Positions 55,649 to 64,000 of a stretch of DNA of 64,000 nucleotides are shown here, piece by piece (within the stretch, counting starts at the first letter, position 1; the number at the start of each line of letters is the position of its first letter). Source of the stretch: Pseudoxanthomonas kaohsiungensis (GTDB lineage: Bacteria; Pseudomonadota; Gammaproteobacteria; Xanthomonadales; Xanthomonadaceae). The DNA lies in the NCBI RefSeq assembly GCF_010211765.1, contig NZ_PDWO01000002.1, positions 225,581 to 289,580 on the forward strand, given 5' to 3'. A program made the translations under genes and the position numbers. The notes beneath the pieces were generated by a model that was given only the letters and a program-made list of their open reading frames with translations, had not been told where the DNA came from and made no database searches.

Positions 55649-57441
55649 AGGTTGGCTCCCAGGCTCAGGTAGATCTGGAAGCTGGAGTCCGGATCGTCGA
55701 GGCCGTGCGCGACGTCGATGCGCACGCCGCCGATCGGCGAGCGCCAGCGCGCGCCCACGCCGATGCCCACGTGCAGGTCGAACTCGCTGGGGTTGTCGAA
55801 CGCGTCGCCGGCATCGACGAAACCGGCCATGCCCCACGGACCGGCGTTGAAGTAGTGCTCGTACTCGGCCGATCCGGTGACCACGTAGCGCCCGCCGAGG
55901 GCGAAGTTGTCCGGCGGCGGCGTGCGCGGGCCGACTTCGCGCCACGCGTAGCCGCGGATGCTGCGGTCGCCGCCGGCGAAGAAGCGCAGGCTTGGCGGCA
56001 TGGCCAGCAGGTCGCTGGTCCAGGTGGCGCCACCCTCGGCGCGCAGGATCAGCCGGTCGGCCTCGCCCACGCCCTGGAACCAGGTGGCATTGGCCCAGCC
56101 CTGGGCGAAATTGGTATCCGAACCCAGCGCCTCGGCACCCGTGCGCAGGGCCAGGTTCAGGCTCAGGCCGTGGCGCGGGAACAGGCGGTTGTCGACGCCG
56201 ATGTAGGTGCCGGTCAGCTCGGGGTAGAGCAGCGTGGCGTAGCTGTACAGGCGCTGGCCGGTGGCCGCGTCCATGTCGTAGCTCCAGCGTTCGCGCAACG
56301 CGATGATCGAGGCCACCGCGGTCCAGCGGTCGGTGAGTTCGCCGCTGCGGCTGGCGAGCAGCCTGACGTTGCGGAAGTCGATGTAGTCGGTCTGCTCGTC
56401 GTAGGCGCTGGCCGCACCGGTGTACCAGCCGTCGAGCCAGGCGAACGCGGGGATGCGGTACTGCACCAGCAGGTTCTTGCGGTTCTGGGCGTAGTCCACG
56501 TCGGTGACCAGCTTGTGCCCGCGGTCGTTGACGTAGCGGCGCTCCATGCCGAAGCGCACGCCCATGCCGCTTTCGCTGCCGTAGCTCACGCCGGCGGTGT
56601 AGACCGTGCGCTTGGCCAGGACCAGGTTGACGTCGATCGGCACGCGCAGGTCGTCGCTGGCCTGGTCGGGCAGCGGCTGGATGTCGATCGCGCTGAAATA
56701 GTCGAGCTTGACCAGCGACTGGCGCAGCCGGTCCAGCTTGCCCTGGTGGAAATAGCTGCCCTCCTCCCAGGTCACCAGCTTGTCGAGCAGGCCTGGGCGG
56801 AAGAAGTCCTGGTGGAACGTGGTCGGCCCCATGTCGTAGCGGAAACCGCTGTCCCACACCAGGTCGATGTCGGCGGCGAAGTCGGCGCGGGTGATCCGCA
56901 CCTCGCGGTCCATGAAGTCGGCGTCGAAGTAGCCGCGCTCGGCCAGGCGCCGGCTGATCCCGTCGCGGCTGGCCTCGTAGGTGCCGTGGTTGAACTGCTC
57001 GCCCACGCGCGGCCGGAAGGCGGCGATGTCGCGTTCCAGGTACTGGTCCTCGCCGCCGGGGCCGAGGATGCCCACGTTCGACTCGCGCACCCGCACCGGC
57101 TCGCCCTTGTCGACGCGGACGATGACCACGATCCGGTCGTTGGCGTCGCGCGGGGACTCCACGGTGATCGTCGGCGAGTAGTAGCCGAACGGCTCGAGCG
57201 CCTGCCGCGCCTCGCGTTCGGCATTGAGCAGCAGGAATTCCAGCCGCGACTCGCCCTGCACCTCGCCGATCTCGTTGTTGACGCCCAGTGCCAGGCGCAC
57301 GTTGTGCTCGAGCGCCGGGTCGTCGTGCAGCCCCTCGATCTGGACGCGGTCGATGGTGCCGCGGGCCCAGGCCGGGCTTGCGGTGCACAGGGCGAGGAGG
57401 AGGGCGAGGACCGGAAGGCCAGTGGGGGTGTGGGGCCGCAT
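55645..57441 (-). CDS. tamA: Translocation and assembly module subunit TamA (Omp85 family)
   Basis: 598-aa outer-membrane Omp85 protein. Signal peptide about residues 1-26 (ending PAWA), then three POTRA domains (about 27-265; the first opens with TIDRVQIEGLHDD, the third includes GSYFHQGKLDRLRQSLVKLD). A C-terminal 16-strand barrel follows with FFAGGDRSIRGYAWREVGP, the lid-lock-type RGY motif, and the terminal strands GGVRIDVAHGLDDPDS and FQIYLSLGANL, which ends in a hydrophobic residue rather than Phe. ATG 57441 gives a good signal. It is translationally coupled to tamB and divergent from the response regulator gene. Confidence 0.93.
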   Translation of the reverse strand: MRPHTPTGLPVLALLLALCTASPAWARGTIDRVQIEGLHDDPALEHNVRLALGVNNEIGEVQGESRLEFLLLNAEREARQALEPFGYYSPTITVESPRDANDRIVVIVRVDKGEPVRVRESNVGILGPGGEDQYLERDIAAFRPRVGEQFNHGTYEASRDGISRRLAERGYFDADFMDREVRITRADFAADIDLVWDSGFRYDMGPTTFHQDFFRPGLLDKLVTWEEGSYFHQGKLDRLRQSLVKLDYFSAIDIQPLPDQASDDLRVPIDVNLVLAKRTVYTAGVSYGSESGMGVRFGMERRYVNDRGHKLVTDVDYAQNRKNLLVQYRIPAFAWLDGWYTGAASAYDEQTDYIDFRNVRLLASRSGELTDRWTAVASIIALRERWSYDMDAATGQRLYSYATLLYPELTGTYIGVDNRLFPRHGLSLNLALRTGAEALGSDTNFAQGWANATWFQGVGEADRLILRAEGGATWTSDLLAMPPSLRFFAGGDRSIRGYAWREVGPRTPPPDNFALGGRYVVTGSAEYEHYFNAGPWGMAGFVDAGDAFDNPSEFDLHVGIGVGARWRSPIGGVRIDVAHGLDDPDSSFQIYLSLGANL

Positions 57442-57567
57442 GAGGCGAGGATACCGGCAACACGTGGCCAGCACCGAAAGTGTGTCGCAACGCACATGCT
57501 AGGATGCGGCCAAGAGCGGAAGTACCGCCTGCACGGGGTACGGAATCCGACGAGTCCAGGGGTGGCA

Positions 57568-58326
57568 GTGGCGGCGGATTCACTGACGACGGTTGCGGAT
57601 GACGAGGCAGGGCTGCTTGGCGGGCTGCGGATCGCAGTGGTCGAGGACGACAGGCCCTTGCGCACGCTCCTGGTCACCCTGCTCGCCAGCCGCGGCGCCC
57701 AGACCGTCGCCCTCGGCAGCGCCGAGGCGCTGTACCGGCACCTGCTGGCGCATCCCTGCGACATCGTGATCCTGGACGTGGGGCTGCCCGGCGAGGACGG
57801 CTATTCCACGGTCGGCCACCTGCGCCGCTCCACTTCGGTCGGGATCGTGATGCTCACCGGGCGCGGCGCGCCCGGGGAAATGGCCAGGGGCCTGCGCCTG
57901 GGTGCCGACCTGTACCTGGTCAAGCCGGTGGACCGTGACGTCCTGGTCGCCGGCCTGGTCTCGTTGCGCCGGCGCCTGGCCGCGACCTCGGCACCGGAGC
58001 GCGAAGCGCCGCCCCCGCCATCGCCCGGAACGGCCTGGAGCCTGCAGGCCGATGGCTGGCGCCTGTGCGCCCCGGATGGCACGGGGCTGGACCTGAGCCG
58101 GTCCGAGCGTGCATTCCTGCAACCGCTGTTCGCCAATGCCGGCCAGCCGGTGGATCGCGAAACGCTGATCGGCAGCCTGACCGATGCACCCTGGGATTTC
58201 GATCCGCATCGCCTGGAGGTGCTGGTCCACCGGCTGCGCAACCGGGTCCGCGCCGCCACCGGCCTGGCCCTGCCGCTGCGGGCCCCGCGCGGACTGGGCT
58301 ACCTGCTGCAGCCCGACCTGGCCTGA
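57568..58326 (+). CDS. Orphan OmpR-type response regulator
   Basis: About 252-aa two-domain regulator. The receiver (about residues 15-130) has all key residues: acidic pair in AVVEDDRPL, phospho-acceptor Asp in VILDVGLPGEDGY, Thr in MLTGRGAPG and Lys in LVKPVDRD. After a Pro/Glu linker, a winged-helix DNA-binding domain follows (SRSERAFLQPLFANAGQPVD; HRLEVLVHRLRNRVRAATGL; APRGLGYLL). GTG 57568 has AGGGG 5 nt upstream; GTG 57562 is a close alternative. No histidine kinase is adjacent. It lies 201 bp upstream of the giant surface-protein gene in the same direction, so control of that gene is a reasonable guess. Confidence 0.85.
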   Translation: MAADSLTTVADDEAGLLGGLRIAVVEDDRPLRTLLVTLLASRGAQTVALGSAEALYRHLLAHPCDIVILDVGLPGEDGYSTVGHLRRSTSVGIVMLTGRGAPGEMARGLRLGADLYLVKPVDRDVLVAGLVSLRRRLAATSAPEREAPPPPSPGTAWSLQADGWRLCAPDGTGLDLSRSERAFLQPLFANAGQPVDRETLIGSLTDAPWDFDPHRLEVLVHRLRNRVRAATGLALPLRAPRGLGYLLQPDLA

Positions 58327-58333
58327 GCCCCGG

Positions 58334-58353
58334 CTCTCGTGAGGAAACGAGAG
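58334..58353 (+). terminator. Hairpin after the response regulator
   Basis: CTCTCGT (58334-58340) pairs with ACGAGAG (58347-58353) around a 6-nt loop, 8 bp after the stop. No U-run follows (GAAAGG instead), so it may slow rather than stop transcription into the next gene. A TTGTC...GACAA inverted pair follows near 58382-58400. Confidence 0.4.
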
Positions 58354-58527
58354 GAAAGGTAAGCGGGCGGTACTGTTACGGTTGTCACAGTTCTGGACAA
58401 TGCGCCGCCGCCGGACCGGCCTCCAGGCCGCCGGCGTTACCGGTGGGTGCTGCCAGCGCCCGGAAGCCGGATTCCAGAACGATGCCTGCGCCTGTTGACC
58501 GGGTAGCCGGGTCACAGGGGAAGCAGC

Positions 58528-61500
58528 GTGGAAAACCAGAACGACACGACGCCGGCCATGGCGAATGGCCGGCTTTTGGCAGGCTTCGGCCCACGCGACG
58601 GGGCCACGCGCGCGCGGCGGGGATGGCGGCGTGCCGCGACCGCCGGTGCATTCTGGCTGGGCTTGGCCTGCGCGCCGCTGGCCAGCGCCGCCGACCTGCT
58701 GATCAGCAACCTGTCCGACGGCATCTACGACCCCTCCCCGGTGGGTGGCCAGGTCACCTACCACGTGGTCGTGGAAAACGGCGACATCGACACGGCCACC
58801 GGCGTGGTCGCGATCTTCGACCTGCCCGCCGGGGCCAGCGCCGCGGGCCTGCCCGCGTTCTGCGCGGCCGCGGCCACCAGTCCGGTGCGCGTGCTGTGCG
58901 ACATCGGCACCCTGGACGCGACCCCGCGCAGCTTCGACCTGGTGGTCGGCACCACCGGGATGACCCCGGGCGACGTCTTCATCCATGGCGCGATCGGCTT
59001 CGCGCCGGGCCTGCCGGGCGCCGGCGAGCCGGTCAGCGGCCTGACCACGGCCCATCCGTTCTTCGCCGGCGACATCGCGCCCAGCAACAACCTGCTCAGC
59101 GAGCGGACCACCCTGCAGAACTCCGGCGACCTGCGCCTGGCCAAGTCGGCCTCGCCGGACCCGGTGATCGGCGGCGCCGAGGTGACCTACACCCTGACCG
59201 TCACCAACGACGGCCCCAACGACTCCAGCGGCTTCAGCGTCGCCAATACGCTGCCGGCGGGCGTGGCCCTGATCCCGGGCAGCTTCAACGGCGCGGGCTG
59301 GACCTTCGATGCGGCGGCCATGACCGCCACCCACCCCGGGGTGCTCGCCAACGGCGCCAGCGCCTCGTTCACCTTCCGTGGCCGGGTCGGCGTGGGCAGC
59401 GGCAACATCGTCAATGCCGCGGTGGTCAATGCCGGCGCGGTTCCCGACCCGAACCCGGGCAACAACGCGGCCGAGGCGATCACCGCGGTGACGCCCGGCG
59501 CCGACCTGGTGGTCAGCAAGCGCGCCGATCCTTCGCCGGCGGTGGCCGGCGACCCGGTCACCTTCCACGTGCAGGTCCGCAACCTGGGCCCCAGCCCGGC
59601 CGAGAACCCGCGCTGGACCGACGTGCTGCCGACCGGCTTCCTGGTGACCGGCGGCACTGCGCCTGCGGGCTGGACCTGCACCACCTCGGCCGGCGACACC
59701 ACCCGCGCGTGCGCCCTGCCGGGCAGCCTGGCGGTGGGTGCCAGCGCCGACTTCACCATCGTCGCCACGGTGCCTTCCAACGGCCCCAACAGCAGCGGCA
59801 ACGTCACCAACACGGTCACCGTCACCGCCGACACGCCCGATCCGAACGGCCCGCTGCACGGCACCGACAACAACACCTTCGACAACACGTTCACCGTGCT
59901 GCCCGATGGCGCCGACCTGAGCCTGTCCAAGCAGAAGCTGCCGGCGCTGGTGGCGGTGTGGCCGGGCGTGGGCCCGGACGACGACAGCCGGATGACGTCC
60001 ACGATCCGGGTCCGCAACAACGGACCGCGCGCAGCCACCGGCGGCGTGCAGGTGGTCGACACCCTGGCCCTGGGCGAGGAGTTCGTCAGCGGCGGTAGCG
60101 CCGACTGGTCCTGCTCGGTGGCGCCGGCGACCTGGAGCGCGGCGATCGCGCAGGTGGTGACCTGCGACCTGGCGCCTGCGCGCTATCCACTGGCGGTCGG
60201 CGCCAGCGCGCCGGTGCTGCAGCTGGTCACCCGCGCGCGGACTTCCGGCAGCCTGGTCAACCAGGCCTGCACCGGCGGCTCGGGCGGCTCGATCGAGCCG
60301 GTCACCGGCACCGTCGACGAGGACCGCAACAGCGACAACGACTGCGCCGGTGGCGGCACCCGCACCACCGACGACCGCGTCGACCTGCAGATCGAGAAGT
60401 GGACCAACACGCCCTCGCCGGCGGACAACGTGCTGGCCGTGGGTGATGACAGCCTCAACTACACGCTGCGGATCACCAACCTGCCGATCACCGACGCGGT
60501 GCCGGCGACCGGCATCGTGGTCAACGACACCCTGCCCGGCTACGTGCCGCCGGTCGGCGCTTCGGCCGGCACCGGCATCGCGATCCTCGCCCCGGCCGGC
60601 TGGAACTGCGGCGACAGCGCAGGCGCCAACGTGATCTGCCGTTCCGGCACGACGCCGCTGGCGCCGGGCGATTCGGTGGACATCGTGGTCACGGTCTCGC
60701 GCCCGCTGTTCGACAGCGTCGGCCAGAGCCTGCCCGCCAACAGCTGCGGCACCGGCCATCCGACCAGCAACGTGGTCTGCAACGTCGCCGGCGTCGGCGT
60801 GGACGCGGCGGTCGCCGGCTCGATCGGCGAGATCAACGGCGCCAACAACAGCGCGCGCGACTGGGTCGCCGTCGAGCGCGAGGCCAATGTCCGCACCACC
60901 GCCAAGGAGATCGTCACCGGCGACATCGGCCGCGCCGGCGTGGACAGCAACTACGTGATGTCCTACCTCAACGAAGGCCCGTCGGCGGTGCCCGGCGTGG
61001 TGTTCCAGGACGTCTTCACGATCCCGGCCGGCGATGCCGGTTTCGTCCTGCGCTTGGCCACGCGCACGCCCGGCGCGGTCGCCTGTTCGGCCACGCCCGC
61101 GCCCGGCGTGGTCGCCACCGGCACCGCCGGCGGCATGTCCTACGCCAACCCGACCGCGGGTGCGCTGACCGTGGCCATCACCTGCCCGGCGGTCGCCCTG
61201 GCCCATCGCCAGGCCGAGAACCTGCTGGTGACGATCCGGCCCAACGTCAACGCCGGCAACACCGCCAGCGGCCGCCGCTTCGACAACACCGCCAGCTTCT
61301 CGATCGCCGGCGGCGCCACGGGCAGCGACGGCAACGGGCCGTTCAACTTCAACACCGACACCACCGACGACCAGCAGCTGGCTTCGCTGACCTTCGAATC
61401 CGGCGTGTCGGACCTGATCGTCAACAAGGTCGACACCGGCTTCACCGGCGGCGTGGATCCGCTCGGCTTCGACGCCACCAATCCGTCCGCCAACCTGATC

Positions 61501-64000
61501 ACCTACCGGGTGTCGGTGCGCAACGACGGTCCTTCGGTGGCCACCGGCGTGCACGTGGTCGACAGCTACCGCGCCCCGGTCGGGCGCCAGGTCGAATTCG
61601 TCGGCATCGCCACCGGTCCGTCGGGCGGTCCGTCGACCGCCTTCGACCCGGCCGCCTGCAGCATCGTCAGCGGCACCAACCCGTTCACCGGCGCAGGCTC
61701 GGCCCTGACCGACCCGGCCGGCCTGTCGGTGCGCTGCGACGTGCCCGGTGCCGGCTTCACCGGCAGCAACGTGCCCGGCACCCTGGGCGTGGGCTCCACC
61801 GCCTACGTGTTCATCCAGTACCGCTACCTGACCCCGCCCGGCGCCAGCGGCGACATCGCGCGCAACTTCGTGGTCGCCGAGGGACAGGAGAACGACCCGA
61901 CCCCCGGCAACAACAGCGCCGAGCAGCCCACCACCATCCGCACCCGCGCCGACATGGCCGTGGACAAGTCGGTGTTCGCCGAACTGCCTGCCAGCGACCC
62001 GGAGGCGGCGCTGCCGGCGGTACCGGCCACCGCGGTGACCCTGCTGCAGCCGTTCTACTACGTGCTCGATGGGACCAACCTCGGCCCTGGCGCGAGCCTG
62101 TCGCGCGACCGCAGCGGCAGCAGCCCGCTCAACGGCACCGGCACGGTGATCACCGACACCCTGCCCGCCGGCCTGGAGATCACCGGCGCGATCACCTGGC
62201 AGAAGACCGGGCCGGACCCCGGTGGCGACGAGGAACCGGTCGGCAGCGGCACCTGCCCGGCACCGGCCGGCACCCTGGTCACCTGCAACCTCGGCGACGT
62301 CACCGTTACCGGCAAGGTGCGGATCATCATTCCCGCGCGCTGGACGACCTGGCCCAGCGGCGGCAGCGCCACCAACACCGCGCGCGTGTCCACCGAACAG
62401 GTGGATCCGGTCACGCCCAACAACACCGACTCGGTGGTGATCGCGGTCACCCGTTCGTCGCTGGCCGGCGTGGTCTACGAAGACCGCGACCGCAGCCCCG
62501 GCAACGGCGGCCGCCGCCAGCCGGCGCAGGAGCCGGGGATCGCCGGGGTGACCGTCACCCTGGCCGGCACCGATGCCTATGGCAACGCGGTCAACCGCAC
62601 CGCCACCACCGACGCCAACGGGGCCTACAGCTTCGCCAACCTGGCCCCGGCCGGGGCCGGCGGTTACACCCTGACCCAGGGCCAGCCGGCCGGCTACATC
62701 GACAGCCCGTACGCGCCACCGGTGGCGCCGGATCCGGAGGCGCCCTCGCTGGGCGGCACCTACGCCACGGGCACGACCTATACGGGCATTGCCGTGGGCG
62801 GCAACGCCACGGGCGTGCGCTACGACTTCCCGGAAGTGCGGCAGCCGTCGCTGTCGGGCTACGTCTACATCGACGCCAACTACAACAACATCCGCGACGC
62901 CGGCGATGGCGCCATCCCGGGCGCGACGGTCGAGCTGCTCGACGCGGCCACCGGCACCCTGGTCGCCACCGCCACCACCGATGCCGGCGGCGCCTACGCC
63001 TTCAGCGGCCTCGATCCGCTGGTGGTCTACACCCTGCGCCAGCCGTTGCCGGCCGGCAGCTACACCAACCGGCCCAGCGCGGTGAACCCGGGCCTGGTCG
63101 GCGGCACCGCCTGCAGCAGCGGCTGCGTGCCCGGTACCGGGCTGGCCGGCGATGCGGCCACCACCGACCGCATCAGCAGCGTCGACCTGGGTGCCGGCCT
63201 GGACGGCACCGCCTTCAACTTCGGCGAGAACATGGTCGCGGCGATCAGCGGCAGCGTGTACGTCGACCGCAACGGCAATGGCCAGTTCGACGCCGGCGAT
63301 GCCGGCACCCAGTATTCGGCGCCCAACGGCGGCCTGGCCGGGGTGACCGTGACCCTGCTCGGGGCCGGCCCGGACGGCATCTTCGGCAACGGCGACGACC
63401 CGGCCCCGGTCGTGGTCCAGACCGATGGCAACGGCGTCTACCGCTTCCCCGACGTGGTGGTCGGCCAGAACTACCGGGTCGAGCAGACCCAGCCGGCCGG
63501 TTTCGGCAACGGCCTGGAGAATCCGTCCAACGCCATCGCGATCAACGCGCTGCCGGCCAGCGGCTCCAGCGACAACGATTTCGGCGAGGTGCTCGGTGCG
63601 CTGGCCGGTGCGGTATTCGAGGACTTCTCGGCCACCGCGGCCAACAACAACAACGGCAGCTTCGACCCCGGCGAGAATCCGATCGCCAACGTCACCCTGA
63701 CCCTCACCGGCAGCGACCTGCTCGGCAACCCGGTCAGCCGCACGGTGCAGACCGGCACGGACGGCAGCTATGCCTTCGCCGACCTGATGCCGCCGGCGAC
63801 CGGCACCACCTACGCCATCACCCAGACCCAGCCGGCCGGCTACCTGGATGGCCGCCATACCCCCGGCAACGCCTCCACGCCCGGCAGCGCCAGCGCGCCG
63901 AACGTGATCGACGGCATCGCCATCACCGCGGGCGAGGGCGCCACCGGCTACCTGTTCGGCGAGCTGGCCAACGCCACGATCAGCGGCACGGTCTACCTGG
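58528..64000 (+). CDS. Giant secreted DUF11 / SdrD-B-like repeat protein (3' end outside window)
   Basis: Open frame of at least 1,824 codons from GTG 58528 (AGGGGAAG about 6 nt upstream; ATG 58558 is an alternative) to the window edge. A positively charged lead and hydrophobic stretch (ATAGAFWLGLACAPLASA) form a signal peptide. Residues about 55-1310 hold a series of DUF11-type modules (repeated ADLxxxK starts, VTYTLTVTNDGPN, VNDTLPGYV and PDPNPGNN junctions). From about residue 1312 come SdrD-B/CNA-B-like units, each opening with a V-Y/F-x-D strand: near 1312 (LAGVVYEDRDRSPGN), 1438 (LSGYVYIDANYNNIRDAGDG), 1571 (ISGSVYVDRNGNGQFDAGDA), 1692 (LAGAVFEDFS) and a fifth starting at 1815. They are Asp/Asn-rich, suggesting calcium binding. 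It is probably a surface or biofilm adhesin; the anchor lies beyond the window. Confidence 0.88.
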   Translation, partial: MENQNDTTPAMANGRLLAGFGPRDGATRARRGWRRAATAGAFWLGLACAPLASAADLLISNLSDGIYDPSPVGGQVTYHVVVENGDIDTATGVVAIFDLPAGASAAGLPAFCAAAATSPVRVLCDIGTLDATPRSFDLVVGTTGMTPGDVFIHGAIGFAPGLPGAGEPVSGLTTAHPFFAGDIAPSNNLLSERTTLQNSGDLRLAKSASPDPVIGGAEVTYTLTVTNDGPNDSSGFSVANTLPAGVALIPGSFNGAGWTFDAAAMTATHPGVLANGASASFTFRGRVGVGSGNIVNAAVVNAGAVPDPNPGNNAAEAITAVTPGADLVVSKRADPSPAVAGDPVTFHVQVRNLGPSPAENPRWTDVLPTGFLVTGGTAPAGWTCTTSAGDTTRACALPGSLAVGASADFTIVATVPSNGPNSSGNVTNTVTVTADTPDPNGPLHGTDNNTFDNTFTVLPDGADLSLSKQKLPALVAVWPGVGPDDDSRMTSTIRVRNNGPRAATGGVQVVDTLALGEEFVSGGSADWSCSVAPATWSAAIAQVVTCDLAPARYPLAVGASAPVLQLVTRARTSGSLVNQACTGGSGGSIEPVTGTVDEDRNSDNDCAGGGTRTTDDRVDLQIEKWTNTPSPADNVLAVGDDSLNYTLRITNLPITDAVPATGIVVNDTLPGYVPPVGASAGTGIAILAPAGWNCGDSAGANVICRSGTTPLAPGDSVDIVVTVSRPLFDSVGQSLPANSCGTGHPTSNVVCNVAGVGVDAAVAGSIGEINGANNSARDWVAVEREANVRTTAKEIVTGDIGRAGVDSNYVMSYLNEGPSAVPGVVFQDVFTIPAGDAGFVLRLATRTPGAVACSATPAPGVVATGTAGGMSYANPTAGALTVAITCPAVALAHRQAENLLVTIRPNVNAGNTASGRRFDNTASFSIAGGATGSDGNGPFNFNTDTTDDQQLASLTFESGVSDLIVNKVDTGFTGGVDPLGFDATNPSANLITYRVSVRNDGPSVATGVHVVDSYRAPVGRQVEFVGIATGPSGGPSTAFDPAACSIVSGTNPFTGAGSALTDPAGLSVRCDVPGAGFTGSNVPGTLGVGSTAYVFIQYRYLTPPGASGDIARNFVVAEGQENDPTPGNNSAEQPTTIRTRADMAVDKSVFAELPASDPEAALPAVPATAVTLLQPFYYVLDGTNLGPGASLSRDRSGSSPLNGTGTVITDTLPAGLEITGAITWQKTGPDPGGDEEPVGSGTCPAPAGTLVTCNLGDVTVTGKVRIIIPARWTTWPSGGSATNTARVSTEQVDPVTPNNTDSVVIAVTRSSLAGVVYEDRDRSPGNGGRRQPAQEPGIAGVTVTLAGTDAYGNAVNRTATTDANGAYSFANLAPAGAGGYTLTQGQPAGYIDSPYAPPVAPDPEAPSLGGTYATGTTYTGIAVGGNATGVRYDFPEVRQPSLSGYVYIDANYNNIRDAGDGAIPGATVELLDAATGTLVATATTDAGGAYAFSGLDPLVVYTLRQPLPAGSYTNRPSAVNPGLVGGTACSSGCVPGTGLAGDAATTDRISSVDLGAGLDGTAFNFGENMVAAISGSVYVDRNGNGQFDAGDAGTQYSAPNGGLAGVTVTLLGAGPDGIFGNGDDPAPVVVQTDGNGVYRFPDVVVGQNYRVEQTQPAGFGNGLENPSNAIAINALPASGSSDNDFGEVLGALAGAVFEDFSATAANNNNGSFDPGENPIANVTLTLTGSDLLGNPVSRTVQTGTDGSYAFADLMPPATGTTYAITQTQPAGYLDGRHTPGNASTPGSASAPNVIDGIAITAGEGATGYLFGELANATISGTVYL

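Noticed and set aside
51845-57583. 1,900-codon frame suggesting a tamA-tamB fusion
   Set aside because: The region above 55648 in this frame is out-of-frame tamA; the true tamA reads in another frame with Omp85 motifs, and GTG 55648 overlaps its stop.
57580-63858. Minus-strand open frame of about 2,090 codons opposite the giant surface-protein gene
   Set aside because: It has the His/Gly/Arg/Ala-rich composition of an antisense frame in high-GC repeats and no recognisable domain. The plus strand shows clear signal peptide, DUF11 and SdrD-B-like sequence.

Overview
The window is a high-GC chromosomal segment from a gammaproteobacterium, almost certainly Xanthomonadaceae/Lysobacteraceae (Luteimonas, Lysobacter, Stenotrophomonas or Xanthomonas kin). 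The main evidence is: a kinase-less PAS-GAF-PHY-PAS bacteriophytochrome of the Xanthomonas type next to a heme oxygenase; an S46 dipeptidyl peptidase; I78-type inhibitor lipoproteins; a comF/bioB-bioF-bioH-bioC layout; and many GTAG...CTAC palindromic repeats of the SMAG/REP type known from Stenotrophomonas. The genus cannot be fixed from sequence alone.

Layout. 0-15 kb: a YchJ protein, a serine hydrolase, a lytic transglycosylase read through into a hexose-phosphate mutarotase, a TetA-like MFS pump, a PepSY protein, the light-sensing bphO-bphP pair, an NRDE protein, a double-domain methylglyoxal-synthase-like protein, a PstS-OmpA chimera, a BenE transporter, a small membrane protein, and adhP behind an FNR-like box. 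15-25 kb: a 600-bp non-coding stretch with two large palindromes, glutamate synthase gltB-gltD, two small I78-type lipoproteins, topoisomerase IB and a FucP-like sugar MFS transporter. 25.6-29.25 kb: an accessory block that cuts off a PfkB sugar kinase and ends at tRNA-Arg(CCG). It holds a metallophosphoesterase, a VWA protein, a HEPN-like gene broken by an amber codon and a pRiA4b ORF-3-like protein. 29-38 kb: ubiA, kdsA, two HdeD-like membrane proteins, comF, and the biotin genes with a BirA-type operator. 38-46 kb: small metabolic genes, a Tyr/Gly-rich lipoprotein, mnmG, a cation transporter, and a rhodanese/ArsR/AhpD-like sulfur-stress module with a clear operator. 46-58 kb: tex, an alpha/beta hydrolase, the S46 peptidase and tamA-tamB. 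57.5-64 kb: an orphan OmpR-type response regulator followed by a giant DUF11/SdrD-B-like surface protein that runs off the right edge.

Working together: bphO makes biliverdin for bphP. gltB/gltD form one enzyme. bioC/bioH/bioF/bioB cover pimelate-ester priming, release and the KAPA and biotin synthase steps; bioA and bioD are not in the window. tamA/tamB form one translocation module. The rhodanese and AhpD-like genes flank a shared ArsR-controlled promoter region.

The signals most worth follow-up are: a candidate sigma54-dependent structured small RNA upstream of mnmG; repeats whose GTAG end supplies the stop codon of four different genes; the transglycosylase-mutarotase readthrough; the tRNA-adjacent accessory block with its nonsense-interrupted HEPN gene; and the operator placements at comF/bioB, adhP and the ArsR module.
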